This document shows positions 1 to 9,260 of a stretch of DNA of 52,555 bases, piece after piece. The notes under the pieces were generated by a model. The model worked only from the letters and a program-made list of their open reading frames with translations, was not told where the DNA came from and ran no database searches. Source of the stretch: JAFGPF01 sp964500415 (GTDB lineage: Bacteria > Chloroflexota > Dehalococcoidia > Dehalococcoidales > RBG-16-60-22); the NCBI GenBank assembly GCA_964500415.1, contig CAZCOB010000011.1, positions 1 through 52,555 on the forward strand, written 5' to 3'. Both the position numbers and the translations under genes were made by a program. The number at the start of each line of letters is the position of its first letter. Position 1 is the stretch's first letter.

Positions 1-2
1 TC

Positions 3-2477
3 AGCCTGATTGATACCTCTATCGATAGTGCCACAGACGTCGCCGTGTCATCGGACGGCAGTAAAGTCTACTTCACGACTGACGATGGTGAAGACTTCAG
101 CCTCTGGCGTAAAACCACCACCTGGCAGCGAGTATTCAGCCTGCAAGGCACGACTGACTATATAGTGCGCATCGCTCGCCAGGACCCTGACTACGTTTTC
201 CTGGCTCAAAAGAGTAACAATACCATTTACACCAACAGTGACGGCGGACTCACCCAATGGAATACCCGAACTTGCAGCCTGAATATCCAGGACCTGGCCG
301 TGGAAAGCACTACCGTCTTATACGCTCTCGATAATATCGGCGTGGTGTCCAAATCAATCAATAGCGGTTTTAGCTGGTTTAGGGGGATATCTACAAGTCT
401 CAATAGCGGCGCCACATTAGTGAGCGTCAGTACAGGCACGTTAATGGCAGGTAGCCAGGACGGCTACGTAGCTTATAGTACCGATAGCAGTCTATCCTGG
501 GATACAATTCCGTATACACTGGAGCTGGGGGCAGGCAGGGTCCAGATTGTACCCGACGAGAACTATGCTTCCAACCACATTATTTACGCCGCCAGCCATA
601 CCCCGGGACAGAACATTAGAAAATGGCAAATCGGCACCAGCACCGCATGGACGGATATTTTCAGAAATACTTTAAACGGCGGTATATATGGCCTGGCCAT
701 TAATAACAACACGCTTTACGCCCTGGAGTTCGACACGTCCACCGAACAGAGCACATTATGGCTGTATATTTCTCCAGCAAGCGCTACTGCCACATCAATA
801 AGCTGGAGTTCCAGCACCACGACCTCCACAACCGATATTGATAATGGTACCGTGTATCTCAATGCTACCCCCACAGCTCTTAGAGCCAGTACCGGTAAAC
901 TCTGGGCGGTTAAAACGAACGGCACCAACAAGCTCTATAGTTACAGCGATGTCGATATCGCATTAACACTTACGTCACCCGCCTTGGATTTTATCAATTC
1001 TGTTAATACCATGAATGGTATTGCCCATGACGTATGTTTTACATGGGAACGCCCTACTGAATCGACCGAATACGAACTGGAAATCGCTCTGGATGAGGAT
1101 TTTTATTCCCTTGTAGCCAGCATAACCGTAGCTACAATTAATTCGGTAGCCAGCGTGATTGCCGGCCCGGGCCAGACAGGAGACAATTACGTCAACTTTA
1201 TGCCCGGGACAACCTATTACTGGAGGATACGAACATCACAGCCGGTTTATAGCAGATATTCCGTACCAAAATACTTCCACATCGAGCCGTTGAATGCAAT
1301 CCTTCCCGTAATACTTTCACCACCCAGCGGCCGCTCAAACATGAGCCGAAGGCCTTCGTTCTCTTGGACACCGATGTCCGGCGTTACCGAGTACCAGTTC
1401 GTACTAAGTGACAACATCGCTATGACTTCACCCATCGTTGACGTAACCGTGACTACTACTGGCTTTGCCATGACCCAGGAGCTAGAATACGGGGTCACCT
1501 ACTTCTGGCAGATCAAGGCTATAAGACCTATCGAGGGTGATTGGTCTTCGCTGGGCATATTTACCGTTAAGGGGCAACCGACCGAGCCCGTTCCCCTGCT
1601 CACCGTCGAGACGCCAACTCCCCCGATAATCGAACTGCCTGCCCAGCCACCGAAAAATACAGTCACTATATTACCTCCCCTTAAACCCCCGGAACCAATC
1701 GTCCCGGACTATCTCCGCGCCGCAATTATCATGGCCTCTATCATTTTATTTATCGTTATTATACTTATAGTAATACCCCTACCGGCCAGACTCTTCCCTG
1801 CAACATCCACGCTGACCGGACCGTTTAAGGGACCATCAATAAAGGCCAGATACTACAGCGATAAAATAAGTAAAAAGTGGGAAGACTTAGCAAACCGCAT
1901 CAGGGATCTGGTGCCGTCCGCAACTCCCCCACCCACCACAGACGAGACTGCAAGCGGCGGTACTATCTCATTTGCCGTTAGAAGTTTCCTCCTTAGAACA
2001 GCATCCGCAGAAAAAGACGACGGCCAACGCCTCCTATCAGAAAAGGAGGAACGTACTCTTGGGGAAAAACTTGCTTCAGGCATCCAGGCCATAGCCAAAG
2101 AGAAAACCCTCTACCTGGAATACCCCGAAGATGCTGTTCACTTCCTTCAAATCTGGTCGCGTTACGGTTCCCGGGACGAGACCAACCGCTACCTGAAAAA
2201 ATCGTTTAAGTCCAGGCCGGAGAATGCCCTGGCACTCCTAAAATGTTATCAAGAAGCCTCCGCAAGCCCGGAAGCCGATTCCGCCGGGAAAAAGGAATTT
2301 ACCCGGGCAAATTACGCTGCACTCGTTAGAGTCGTTGACACCGATAGCGTCTACACAGCCATCTCCAGACTCCTGAAATTCAGGTTTGAAAAAGCGGAAG
2401 ATAAAACCCTGGCAGACCCTGCCGACAGGACAATCGCCTACCAGTTCGTACGCATCCACTATGATATTAAAAAATAG
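3..2477 (+). CDS. Membrane-anchored surface protein, 5'-truncated by the window
   Basis: The frame is open to the left window edge, so the GTG at 45 is probably internal and the true start lies outside. Most of the protein should be extracytoplasmic. The N-terminal part has BNR/propeller-like blades with W-rich turns (SWFRGIST, SLSWDTIP). Two Fn3/Ig-like modules follow, each with the pattern F-W-x-P-x-x-x-T-E-Y-x-x-x-(L/V), then a proline-rich linker (about residues 515-558 counted from GTG 45). One hydrophobic membrane segment spans about residues 560-585. About 220 charged residues follow, probably cytoplasmic and possibly an alpha-helical repeat domain. I recognise no catalytic motif. A role in cell-surface binding or sensing is inference; the family is not identified. 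It has no close downstream partner. Confidence 0.7.
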   Translation, partial: SLIDTSIDSATDVAVSSDGSKVYFTTDDGEDFSLWRKTTTWQRVFSLQGTTDYIVRIARQDPDYVFLAQKSNNTIYTNSDGGLTQWNTRTCSLNIQDLAVESTTVLYALDNIGVVSKSINSGFSWFRGISTSLNSGATLVSVSTGTLMAGSQDGYVAYSTDSSLSWDTIPYTLELGAGRVQIVPDENYASNHIIYAASHTPGQNIRKWQIGTSTAWTDIFRNTLNGGIYGLAINNNTLYALEFDTSTEQSTLWLYISPASATATSISWSSSTTTSTTDIDNGTVYLNATPTALRASTGKLWAVKTNGTNKLYSYSDVDIALTLTSPALDFINSVNTMNGIAHDVCFTWERPTESTEYELEIALDEDFYSLVASITVATINSVASVIAGPGQTGDNYVNFMPGTTYYWRIRTSQPVYSRYSVPKYFHIEPLNAILPVILSPPSGRSNMSRRPSFSWTPMSGVTEYQFVLSDNIAMTSPIVDVTVTTTGFAMTQELEYGVTYFWQIKAIRPIEGDWSSLGIFTVKGQPTEPVPLLTVETPTPPIIELPAQPPKNTVTILPPLKPPEPIVPDYLRAAIIMASIILFIVIILIVIPLPARLFPATSTLTGPFKGPSIKARYYSDKISKKWEDLANRIRDLVPSATPPPTTDETASGGTISFAVRSFLLRTASAEKDDGQRLLSEKEERTLGEKLASGIQAIAKEKTLYLEYPEDAVHFLQIWSRYGSRDETNRYLKKSFKSRPENALALLKCYQEASASPEADSAGKKEFTRANYAALVRVVDTDSVYTAISRLLKFRFEKAEDKTLADPADRTIAYQFVRIHYDIKK

Positions 2478-3010
2478 TATGAATAAGCCCGGTATGGTCA
2501 GCGGATATTACCTATCAAACGGTTACGCATACAGTAAAAAGGGGGGAATCTGTCCCGCTTAACTCCGCAAAGCGCTATCGTTTGACATTACGTCTCATAT
2601 TAAGGTAAACTACTACGGTACAATTATCTGAATATCTGAACAGGGTAATTGTACAAGCAAAGGGGACGTGATTTTTTACAGTGATGCCTCTGTTACTTAA
2701 GACTTCAGTCTGCTCGTTTGCGTATTATCATTCCCCTCCCACTAGAAAGGCGGCCGGACTACTTAGAACAATTAAGTTGTACTGGTGATATGGGATTGCT
2801 TAAAGGACGCAAGGATACTATCTTACTTCTCTTAAAAATAACCGTACTATATCAGTCTGTTGACGTTTATGACACCAGTTGAAATAACAGGGTGGCTTCA
2901 AAGCTACTGTCTCTTGTTCCCTTGTTTTAATCCGTTAACGCGCAAGGATTGGCAAGTTAAGATAGTGACTAAAAGGCAATTTTAAAATAATAAAACCGGA
3001 GGAGAAATTT
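2478..3010. other. 533-bp intergenic region without a convincing gene
   Basis: No ORF with a ribosome binding site is visible on either strand. It contains the inverted repeat at 2618-2654. TTGACA-like hexamers at 2582 and 2860 lack a good -10 partner. The Shine-Dalgarno GGAGGAG at 2999-3005 belongs to the gene starting at 3011. The length could hold an unrecognised leader or small RNA, but I see nothing that proves one. Confidence 0.5.
2618..2654. repeat. Perfect 9-bp inverted repeat with 19-nt spacer
   Basis: GTACAATTA at 2618-2626 is matched by TAATTGTAC at 2646-2654. The spacer contains a short direct repeat of TCTGAA. It could be an operator or an RNA hairpin. No T-tract follows, so it is not an obvious terminator. 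Confidence 0.5.
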
Positions 3011-3931
3011 ATGGCTTACCCAACATTCGAGTCAATTACACTTGAGAAAGACAAGGAATACCCCAAAGTTACCTACCTCACCCTGAACCGACCCGATAAG
3101 AACAACGCCATCAGCATCGGCGAAGATTACATGACCGGCGATATCAAGAAGGCCATGTGGGAAATTAACCATGATGACGATTGCAACGTGGTTATCTTCA
3201 AGGGCGCCGGCAAGAACTTCTGCGCCGGGTTCGACCTGTCCATGGTCTACCGCGTTTACGGCGGCGCCAAAGGTGTCAAACCCAGCCAGAGAATCAGGCT
3301 GCAGACCGACCAGGACCAGCTTTATGGATTCCCGCAGGCCATCCTGGACTGCAACAAAGTCGTCATGGTGCAGGTCCACGGCTGGGCCATTGAAGCCGGA
3401 CTATACATCACCAAGGCCGCCGACATTGTAGTCTGCGCCAAGAACGCTAAGTTTTCCCAGATGGGCCAGCGGCTCGCCTTCGGCGGTCTGCCCACTCTGC
3501 CTATCGAACTGGTCATGGGTCACACCAAGAAGGTCGAAGAAATCCTGCTCACCGGCCGCACCATCAGCGGCGATGAGGCCGAGGAGGCCGGCTACGTCAC
3601 CAAGGCCGTCCCCGAGGAAGACCTGGAGTCAGAGGTACACAACCTGGCTGCTGCTATCTCCCTGCTGCCGCGCGACTGCGTGGTCATGGGCAAGTTCGCC
3701 CGCCGTCACATGCTGGACAGGCTTGGTCTGACCAATCTCAAGGAGGTCATTCTCTACCATTCTTTCAGCACCAACCTCCATTACGAACCGGATGAGAGAG
3801 AGCTCATGTTCATCAAAGACAGGGAAGGCATGGGCGAGAGAGAGGCCTTCCACAAGATGCACGAGAAATACGAGGAACGCCTCAACAGGACCAAATATTT
3901 CAAGAGCTACCGTCCGGAGAAAAAGAAATAA
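3011..3931 (+). CDS. Enoyl-CoA hydratase/isomerase (crotonase) family protein
   Basis: The 306-residue protein has the crotonase fold. The N-terminal VTYLTLNRPDKNNAIS strand-turn is typical, and the oxyanion-hole segment GKNFCAGFDLS lies at about residues 67-77. A second conserved segment (FGGLPTLPIELVMG, about 157-170) covers the region where the catalytic Glu pair sits in hydratases; the Gly-Gly is kept but the standard Glu pattern is not obvious, so hydratase versus isomerase or hydrolase cannot be settled. At 306 residues it is longer than the usual 260, with a charged C-terminal extension. The start is fixed by GGAGGAG 6 nt upstream of ATG. The next gene follows 34 nt later, and an amidohydrolase and an OYE-type reductase lie downstream, suggesting co-transcription in a CoA-ester or ring-compound catabolic operon (inference). 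Confidence 0.85.
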   Translation: MAYPTFESITLEKDKEYPKVTYLTLNRPDKNNAISIGEDYMTGDIKKAMWEINHDDDCNVVIFKGAGKNFCAGFDLSMVYRVYGGAKGVKPSQRIRLQTDQDQLYGFPQAILDCNKVVMVQVHGWAIEAGLYITKAADIVVCAKNAKFSQMGQRLAFGGLPTLPIELVMGHTKKVEEILLTGRTISGDEAEEAGYVTKAVPEEDLESEVHNLAAAISLLPRDCVVMGKFARRHMLDRLGLTNLKEVILYHSFSTNLHYEPDERELMFIKDREGMGEREAFHKMHEKYEERLNRTKYFKSYRPEKKK

Positions 3932-3965
3932 GGACTTCGTAGTCTGCTGATAAGGAGCAAATGTA

Positions 3966-4997
3966 ATGGCACATCCAGAATTTGCCAAAGACGACTATTT
4001 CAAAATAGACGTTGAATGCCATCTAAGCGGCGAGGCGAACAAGAAATACTTCAACTACTTCCCCGAATACAGGAAGTGGGTGTACGGGACGGCGGAAACC
4101 GCCCGCGCTTTCAACGCCGTTCCCCACCATGTTACCAAAGACTGGAAAGAACCGCCTGTAACCAAAGCCGAAAAATCAGATTTGGCGGAAGAAGACCAGC
4201 TCATCATTTACCTGGACCGCTACGGCGTGGACATGGCCTGTATCCTCCCCGAGTCCATGATGGACACCACCGGCTATTCCACCAAATGGTCCACCAACGG
4301 CTATCTGCTGGCCGCCGCCGAAAAGCACCCGGATAGATTTATCGTTCAGCCTAACCTGGGACCAATGATCAAGAGGGGCATGAAAGAAGTCCTCTGGGAG
4401 CTGGATTACATGGCACAGGAAAGAGGCTGTAAGCTATTCAAGTTCTATCCTCCGGAAGACACCTACATAAACGATGAACGGATATGGCCTTTTTACAAGA
4501 GATGCGAGGAACTGGGAGTCGTGGTTACCATCCACACCGGCTGGAGCTGGTGTCCTCCTGGTAAAGCCAAATACTGCCTGCCGGTCCTGCTGGATGACGT
4601 CGTGAACGATTTCTACGACCTTAAAGTCGTCGCTTTCCATGCCGGCTGGCCGCATTGCCATGACCTGAACATGGTAGCTTTATCTCATCCTAATGTATAC
4701 ATCAGCTTAAGCCTGATTATGCCCTGGTACAGAGCAGCACCCCGGCGGTTAGCCGAAATCATCGGCGAGGCGATTCAGTTTGCCGGTCCGGAACGCATTG
4801 TCTGGGGAACCGATTTCTACGGCCCCGGCGGACTGTTCAGGGAAGCGATAATAGGCCTAAGAACATTCGAGATGCCGGAAGACCTGCAGAAGGGCTACGG
4901 CTATGCCCCGGTGACCGATGAAGTCAAGAGCATGATTTTCGGCGAAAATCTCGCCAGAATACTTGATATCGATACGTCCAAACGACGCGTAAAATAA
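3966..4997 (+). CDS. Amidohydrolase-2 (ACMSD-like) family metal-dependent hydrolase or decarboxylase
   Basis: The 343-residue protein matches the amidohydrolase_2 TIM-barrel superfamily, whose members include decarboxylases of the ACMSD and gamma-resorcylate type and hydrolases. Visible motifs are N-terminal DVECHL, VVTIHTGWSW (about 179-188), VVAFHAGWPHCHD (about 220-232) and the C-terminal metal Asp segment IVWGTDFYGPGG (about 278-289). The N-terminal motif is E-x-H rather than H-x-H, as in the decarboxylase-like subgroup. AAGGAG at about 3951-3956 precedes ATG 3966; the ATG at 3961 is followed at once by a stop. It sits between the crotonase and the OYE-GltD fusion with short gaps. The substrate cannot be read from the sequence; a cyclic or aromatic acid intermediate is a guess. 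Confidence 0.8.
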   Translation: MAHPEFAKDDYFKIDVECHLSGEANKKYFNYFPEYRKWVYGTAETARAFNAVPHHVTKDWKEPPVTKAEKSDLAEEDQLIIYLDRYGVDMACILPESMMDTTGYSTKWSTNGYLLAAAEKHPDRFIVQPNLGPMIKRGMKEVLWELDYMAQERGCKLFKFYPPEDTYINDERIWPFYKRCEELGVVVTIHTGWSWCPPGKAKYCLPVLLDDVVNDFYDLKVVAFHAGWPHCHDLNMVALSHPNVYISLSLIMPWYRAAPRRLAEIIGEAIQFAGPERIVWGTDFYGPGGLFREAIIGLRTFEMPEDLQKGYGYAPVTDEVKSMIFGENLARILDIDTSKRRVK

Positions 4998-5021
4998 TAA
5001 ATAGCTAAAGAAAGGAGAAAT

Positions 5022-7715
5022 ATGTCTACTGAATTCCCAATACTGTTTTCGCCTATCAAACTCGGGCCCCTGGAGATCAAGAACAGAATTGGCGGTTCCT
5101 GTACCACCACCGGCGGCGCCGATATAAATGGGTACATCACGGAAGAGTGTTTATATTCTTATGCCGCCCGGTGTGAAGGCGGCGCCGGTTTTATCACCAT
5201 CGAATGTACCTTCGCCACCGACTGGGGCGCCAAGACCACCAGCTTCGGCAACCCACGTCTCAGCGGCCGTGCCTATTACGAAGGCATGTCCAACCTGGCC
5301 GAATCCATGAAGCAGATGGGTGCCAAGGCCTTCATCCAGATTACCCCCAGTTTCGGCCGGCAGGGTTCCGGCCGTCTGTCCGGCGAGACGCCGGCAGCGC
5401 CATCGGCCATACCTTCCGAGAGGCCGCAGGACTACGAACAGAGGATTATGCCCCGCGGCTACGAGACCAAATCGCAGACGATGGGCGGCACTACCGTCCC
5501 CAAGGTCCTTACCATCGAAGAAATCGACTATATGGAGAGGACGTTCGCGGACGCCGTTGCCGGCGCCAGGATTTGCGGCTTTGACGCCGTCGAGTTCCAC
5601 AGCCCGCACGGCTACCTCATTCACGAGTTTCTATCACCGCGCTCCAACCAGCGTAACGACCTTTACGGGGGCTCGCTGGAGAACCGGTTCCGCTTCTTAA
5701 GGAACCTGCTGGTCAGCGCCCGGCGCCGCGTCGGCCCGGATTTCTGTCTCGGTATCCGCCTTAGCGGCGACGAGCATATGCCCGGCGCCATCCACGAGGA
5801 AGAGCTGATACAGGTTGCCAAATGGTGTGAGGAGCTCGGCGCCAGCTACATCCACCTTTCCGACGGCTCCTACGAGGCCAGAAAATGGTTCTTCCCCCAG
5901 GACCCGTTCTGCTTTATCGAACATGCCAAGCATTTTAAGAAAGAGCTCAAGATACCTCTAATCGTTCCCGGCCAGCACGACCCGTATCTGGCCGAGGAAG
6001 TGCTCCGCAACAAGTGGGCCGACGCCATTACCATGGGCCGCCAGCTCGTTGCCGACCAGCGCACCCCGCGCAAGTGGGAAGAGGGTAAAGTCGACGAGGT
6101 AAACCGCTGTCTGCGCTGTAACGTATGTCTGGCACGCTTCAACCGCGGTCTGGCTATCCGCTGCGCGGTGAATCCCAATATCGGACGTGAAAAGTACGAC
6201 CCGAAATATAACTCAACCGCTAACGCCCTCACCCTCCGGCCGCTTCCCGAGCCGTTCATGCCACCCTGCCAGAATACCTGCCCGGCCGGACTGGACGTCA
6301 ACGCCTATGTGCTCATGGTTTCCCGCGGTTATTTGGATGAGTCTTACCGCTACCTGAAGCAGTACACCCCCTTCCCGGGCGTTCTCGGGCGCGTGTGTCC
6401 CCACCCCTGCGAGGTGGAATGCAACCGCGGCAAGCTGGACGACCCCATCGCCATTAACGATATCAAGCGCTATGTCGCCGACTGGGTTATGGAAAACGGC
6501 CTGCCGGACTATCTCAAGAAGCAGTGCCTCCCGGAGAAAGTAGCCATCACCAGGAAGGAAAAGGTTGCCGTTATCGGTTCCGGCCCCGCCGGACTTACCG
6601 CCGCCTACTTCCTCGCTAAGAAGGGCTACGCCGTAACCGTTTTCGAGGCGGCTGCCAAAGCCGGCGGCATGATGGCCTACGGCGTCCCGGAACATCGCCT
6701 GCCGCGGAAGGTAGTCCAGTGGGAAATCGATACCATCAAGAAGATGGGTGTTGATATAAAGACCAACAGCCCGGTAAAGAATCCGGAAGACCTTAAGAAG
6801 AAAGGCTACAGCGCCGTATTCGTCGCCGCGGGCGCCCAGAACAGCGCCAAGCTCAACGTGTCCGGTGAAGATGCCGCCGGCGTCCTCCAGGCACTCTCCT
6901 TCCTGAAAGACGTAAACAGCGGCAAGAAACCGGCCGTCGGCAAGAAAGTCGTCGTCGTTGGCGGCGGCAGCGTTGCCATGGATGCAGCTACCTGCGCCCT
7001 GCGCCTCGGTGCCGGCAGCGTCCAGGCGGTCTGTCTTGAGTGCAGCCCCGAGGAAATGCCCGCCCAGGAAGAGGAAATCAACCAGACCATCGATGAAGGC
7101 ATCAAGGTTGACATGAGCTGGGGTCCCAAACATATTCTTACCAGCGGCGGCAAGGTCAAGGGCATCGAGTTGAAGCGATGCACCTCCTGTTATACCAAGA
7201 CCGGTGCGTTCTCTCCCGTCTACAACGAGAAAGAGACCATGACTATTGACGCCGACATGGTTATTACCGCTATCGGCCAGAGGGTAGACCTCTCCTTCAT
7301 GAAGGAGAGCAAAGTCAAGACCACCAAGAGAGGGACTATCGCCGCCGCCGACCGCAGCCTGGCTACCAATGTCGCCGGTGTTTACGCTGGTGGCGACGTT
7401 GCTCGCGGCCAGGGTCTGATGATAGAGGCCACGGCTGACGGTAAGAACGCCGCCATAGCTATCGATTGTTACCTGCGCGGCGTTGACCTCCCACCCGCCC
7501 CGCCGGAGCCAATCCTCGCCGACATCGAGGAGCCGGCCTTCCAGTTCCATTTGAGGGAGTACAAGAAAGAGGACCGCTGCAGGACGGAAATCGTCGCGGC
7601 CAGCAAGCGGAAGGGTAACTTCAAGGAAATCAACCTTGGCTTTAAGGACAAGGAGACCTGTGTTACCGAGGCCAGGCGCTGCCTGACCTGCCGCTGCTCG
7701 GCTGTCAGATACTAA
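5022..7715 (+). CDS. Old Yellow Enzyme-type reductase fused to a GltD-like Fe-S/FAD/NAD(P)H module
   Basis: The 897-residue protein has four parts. Residues 1-355 form an FMN TIM barrel of the 2,4-dienoyl-CoA reductase/NADH:flavin oxidoreductase family, with FHSPHGYLIHEFLSP at 192-206 (catalytic His193, His196, Tyr198) and NDLYGGSLENR. A 4Fe-4S site uses Cys363, 366, 369 and 381. Residues 405-500 form a GltD/DPD-type Fer4_20 domain (Cys416, 420, 459, 463, 467). The rest is a two-Rossmann FAD/NAD(P) oxidoreductase (GSGPAG at 519-524, VVGGGSVAMDAA near 645, AGGDVARGQG), ending in CxxCxC. Classical FadH-like enzymes are about 670 residues and lack the Fer4_20 domain, so this is an extended architecture. 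It probably reduces an alpha,beta-unsaturated acyl-CoA or enone in the cytoplasm. The Shine-Dalgarno AAAGGAG is 5 nt from ATG. Confidence 0.85.
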   Translation: MSTEFPILFSPIKLGPLEIKNRIGGSCTTTGGADINGYITEECLYSYAARCEGGAGFITIECTFATDWGAKTTSFGNPRLSGRAYYEGMSNLAESMKQMGAKAFIQITPSFGRQGSGRLSGETPAAPSAIPSERPQDYEQRIMPRGYETKSQTMGGTTVPKVLTIEEIDYMERTFADAVAGARICGFDAVEFHSPHGYLIHEFLSPRSNQRNDLYGGSLENRFRFLRNLLVSARRRVGPDFCLGIRLSGDEHMPGAIHEEELIQVAKWCEELGASYIHLSDGSYEARKWFFPQDPFCFIEHAKHFKKELKIPLIVPGQHDPYLAEEVLRNKWADAITMGRQLVADQRTPRKWEEGKVDEVNRCLRCNVCLARFNRGLAIRCAVNPNIGREKYDPKYNSTANALTLRPLPEPFMPPCQNTCPAGLDVNAYVLMVSRGYLDESYRYLKQYTPFPGVLGRVCPHPCEVECNRGKLDDPIAINDIKRYVADWVMENGLPDYLKKQCLPEKVAITRKEKVAVIGSGPAGLTAAYFLAKKGYAVTVFEAAAKAGGMMAYGVPEHRLPRKVVQWEIDTIKKMGVDIKTNSPVKNPEDLKKKGYSAVFVAAGAQNSAKLNVSGEDAAGVLQALSFLKDVNSGKKPAVGKKVVVVGGGSVAMDAATCALRLGAGSVQAVCLECSPEEMPAQEEEINQTIDEGIKVDMSWGPKHILTSGGKVKGIELKRCTSCYTKTGAFSPVYNEKETMTIDADMVITAIGQRVDLSFMKESKVKTTKRGTIAAADRSLATNVAGVYAGGDVARGQGLMIEATADGKNAAIAIDCYLRGVDLPPAPPEPILADIEEPAFQFHLREYKKEDRCRTEIVAASKRKGNFKEINLGFKDKETCVTEARRCLTCRCSAVRY

Positions 7716-7748
7716 ACTCTATTTACTTGAACCTGAGCAAACGGATTC

Positions 7749-7787
7749 GGGGAGGGGATGCGAGACACATTCTGTCTCCCCCTCCCC
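7749..7787 (+). terminator. G/C-rich hairpin after the OYE-GltD gene
   Basis: GGGGAGG (7749-7755) pairs with CCTCCCC (7781-7787), and inside it GAGACA (7762-7767) pairs with TGTCTC (7773-7778). No U-tract follows, so it may be a weak terminator or an RNA-stabilising structure between the fusion gene and the CoA-transferase. Confidence 0.4.
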
Positions 7788-7857
7788 TCACTTATTAGTC
7801 ATACGTGATAATGATATTAGATTGTCTTCGGTCAACCTAGTGAGGGAGGAACAACTT

Positions 7858-9183
7858 ATGAGCTGGCAAGATGAATACAAGAAAAAGCTGGTAACGCCGG
7901 AAGAGGCCGTCAGCGTTATCAAGTCCGGCGACCGGGTCTGCTTCGTGCAGGGGAATGAGCCTCAGGCCCTGGGTCTGGCGCTGGCGGCACGCCTGGGAGA
8001 AGTGGAAAACGTGCTGCTATCGTTGCGTACACCGGGGCGGGACTTCGGCTGGTACGACCCCGTCTTCGAGATGTCTTTTAAGATTGAGGTCGGCTTCCCC
8101 CTGCCCATCGTCAGGCAGATTATCGCCGAAAGGCGGTGCGACCTAGCCATCGGCGGGCTCGGCTTTATCTTCCACGAGGAAGATAGGGGCCCGGCCGACG
8201 TGGTGATGGTCGAGCTTTCCACGCCCGACGAGCACGGCTATTGCAGCTTCGGCGCCTCCGTCTGGACCAAGAAGACGGAAATTCGCAACGCCAGGATAGC
8301 CATGGCCGAGGTCAATAAAAACCTCATCAGGACCTATGGGGATAATTACATCCATGTCTCCGAAATCGACTACTTCGTGGAACACACGCCATCGGGCAAG
8401 CAACCCGGCGGCACCGACCTCCTCGGCCGGAAAGACGTCCAGCCCGGCGAGGCGGAAAAGGCCATTGCCGACTACGTATCCACGCTGGTGCGGGATGGCG
8501 ACACGCTACAGGTAGGAGTAGGCTCCACCAGCGAATGGTGCTGCACCCTGGGGACATTTGAAAATAAGACCGACCTCGGCTGGCACTCCGAGACGACGCC
8601 GCGCGGCATCATCCCGCTAATACGCAACGGCATCATTACCGGCAAACACAAGACCCTGAATCCCAACAAAGCCGTGGCTACCGCCTGCGGCGGCGGCACC
8701 AAGGATGATATGGACTTCGTCAACATGAACCCGGCCTTCGAACTCTACAGCGCCGAGTACTGCCTGGACGTGAGGGTAATCGCCGCGCACGATAACATGG
8801 TGGCCATTAACAGCGCCGTCAGCGTCGATTTCGCCGGGCAGATTGCCGCCGAGTCCATCGGCCCACGGGTTATCAGCGGCGCCGGCGGCCAGACGTCTTT
8901 CGCCATCGGTTCCTTCCTATCCAAAGGCGGCCGCAGTATCACGGTAATGACGTCCACGGCCGGCAGCGGCGACAGGAGACTCTCCCGTATTACGCCCATG
9001 CTGGCGGAAGGTACGATCGTTACCGTGCCGCGTACCATCAGCGATTACGTCATAACCGAGTACGGCATCGCCCACTTGAAAGGCAAGACGCAGCGGCAGA
9101 GGGCCGAGGACCTCATAGCCATCGCCCACCCGGACTTTCGCGCCGAACTCAAGAAAGAAGCGGAAAAGTTGTACTGGCCTTAA
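7858..9183 (+). CDS. Acetyl-CoA hydrolase/transferase family CoA-transferase
   Basis: The 441-residue protein resembles the 4-hydroxybutyrate CoA-transferase/acetyl-CoA hydrolase family, which moves CoA between acyl donors and acids through a glutamyl-CoA intermediate. The HSE motif with the likely catalytic Glu at about residue 245 is present (GWHSETTPRG). The C-terminal block FAIGSFLSKGGRSIT, then STAGSGDRRLSRI and VITEYGIAHLKGKT, is typical of the family's C-terminal domain. A TTG 36 nt upstream keeps the frame open, but GGGAGGA lies just before ATG 7858, so ATG is preferred. It follows the catabolic genes on the same strand after a 142-nt gap with a hairpin, and would activate or deactivate an acid of that pathway (inference). 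Confidence 0.85.
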   Translation: MSWQDEYKKKLVTPEEAVSVIKSGDRVCFVQGNEPQALGLALAARLGEVENVLLSLRTPGRDFGWYDPVFEMSFKIEVGFPLPIVRQIIAERRCDLAIGGLGFIFHEEDRGPADVVMVELSTPDEHGYCSFGASVWTKKTEIRNARIAMAEVNKNLIRTYGDNYIHVSEIDYFVEHTPSGKQPGGTDLLGRKDVQPGEAEKAIADYVSTLVRDGDTLQVGVGSTSEWCCTLGTFENKTDLGWHSETTPRGIIPLIRNGIITGKHKTLNPNKAVATACGGGTKDDMDFVNMNPAFELYSAEYCLDVRVIAAHDNMVAINSAVSVDFAGQIAAESIGPRVISGAGGQTSFAIGSFLSKGGRSITVMTSTAGSGDRRLSRITPMLAEGTIVTVPRTISDYVITEYGIAHLKGKTQRQRAEDLIAIAHPDFRAELKKEAEKLYWP

Positions 9184-9215
9184 GCCATTAAGCAGATAAT
9201 ATAAATGGGGAGTTT

Positions 9216-9237
9216 AAGAGGGGCGCCAGCCCCTCTT
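9216..9237 (+). terminator. Hairpin after the CoA-transferase gene
   Basis: AAGAGGGGC (9216-9224) and GCCCCTCTT (9229-9237) form a perfect 9-bp stem with a 4-nt loop, 33 nt after the stop. The downstream tract is C/T-mixed rather than pure T. It is probably the end of the catabolic transcription unit. Confidence 0.5.
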
Positions 9238-9260
9238 CCCATTCCCTCCCAATCGTTTCT

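Noticed and set aside
2582..2610. Promoter with TTGACA at 2582
   Set aside because: No acceptable -10 hexamer occurs 16-18 bp downstream.
6213..7550. 445-codon minus-strand ORF
   Set aside because: It is a frame shadow of the GC-rich OYE-GltD gene, whose domains are unmistakable; no ribosome binding site or family motif.
7822..7857. TTG start for the CoA-transferase
   Set aside because: AGGGAGGA is inside this stretch and serves ATG 7858.
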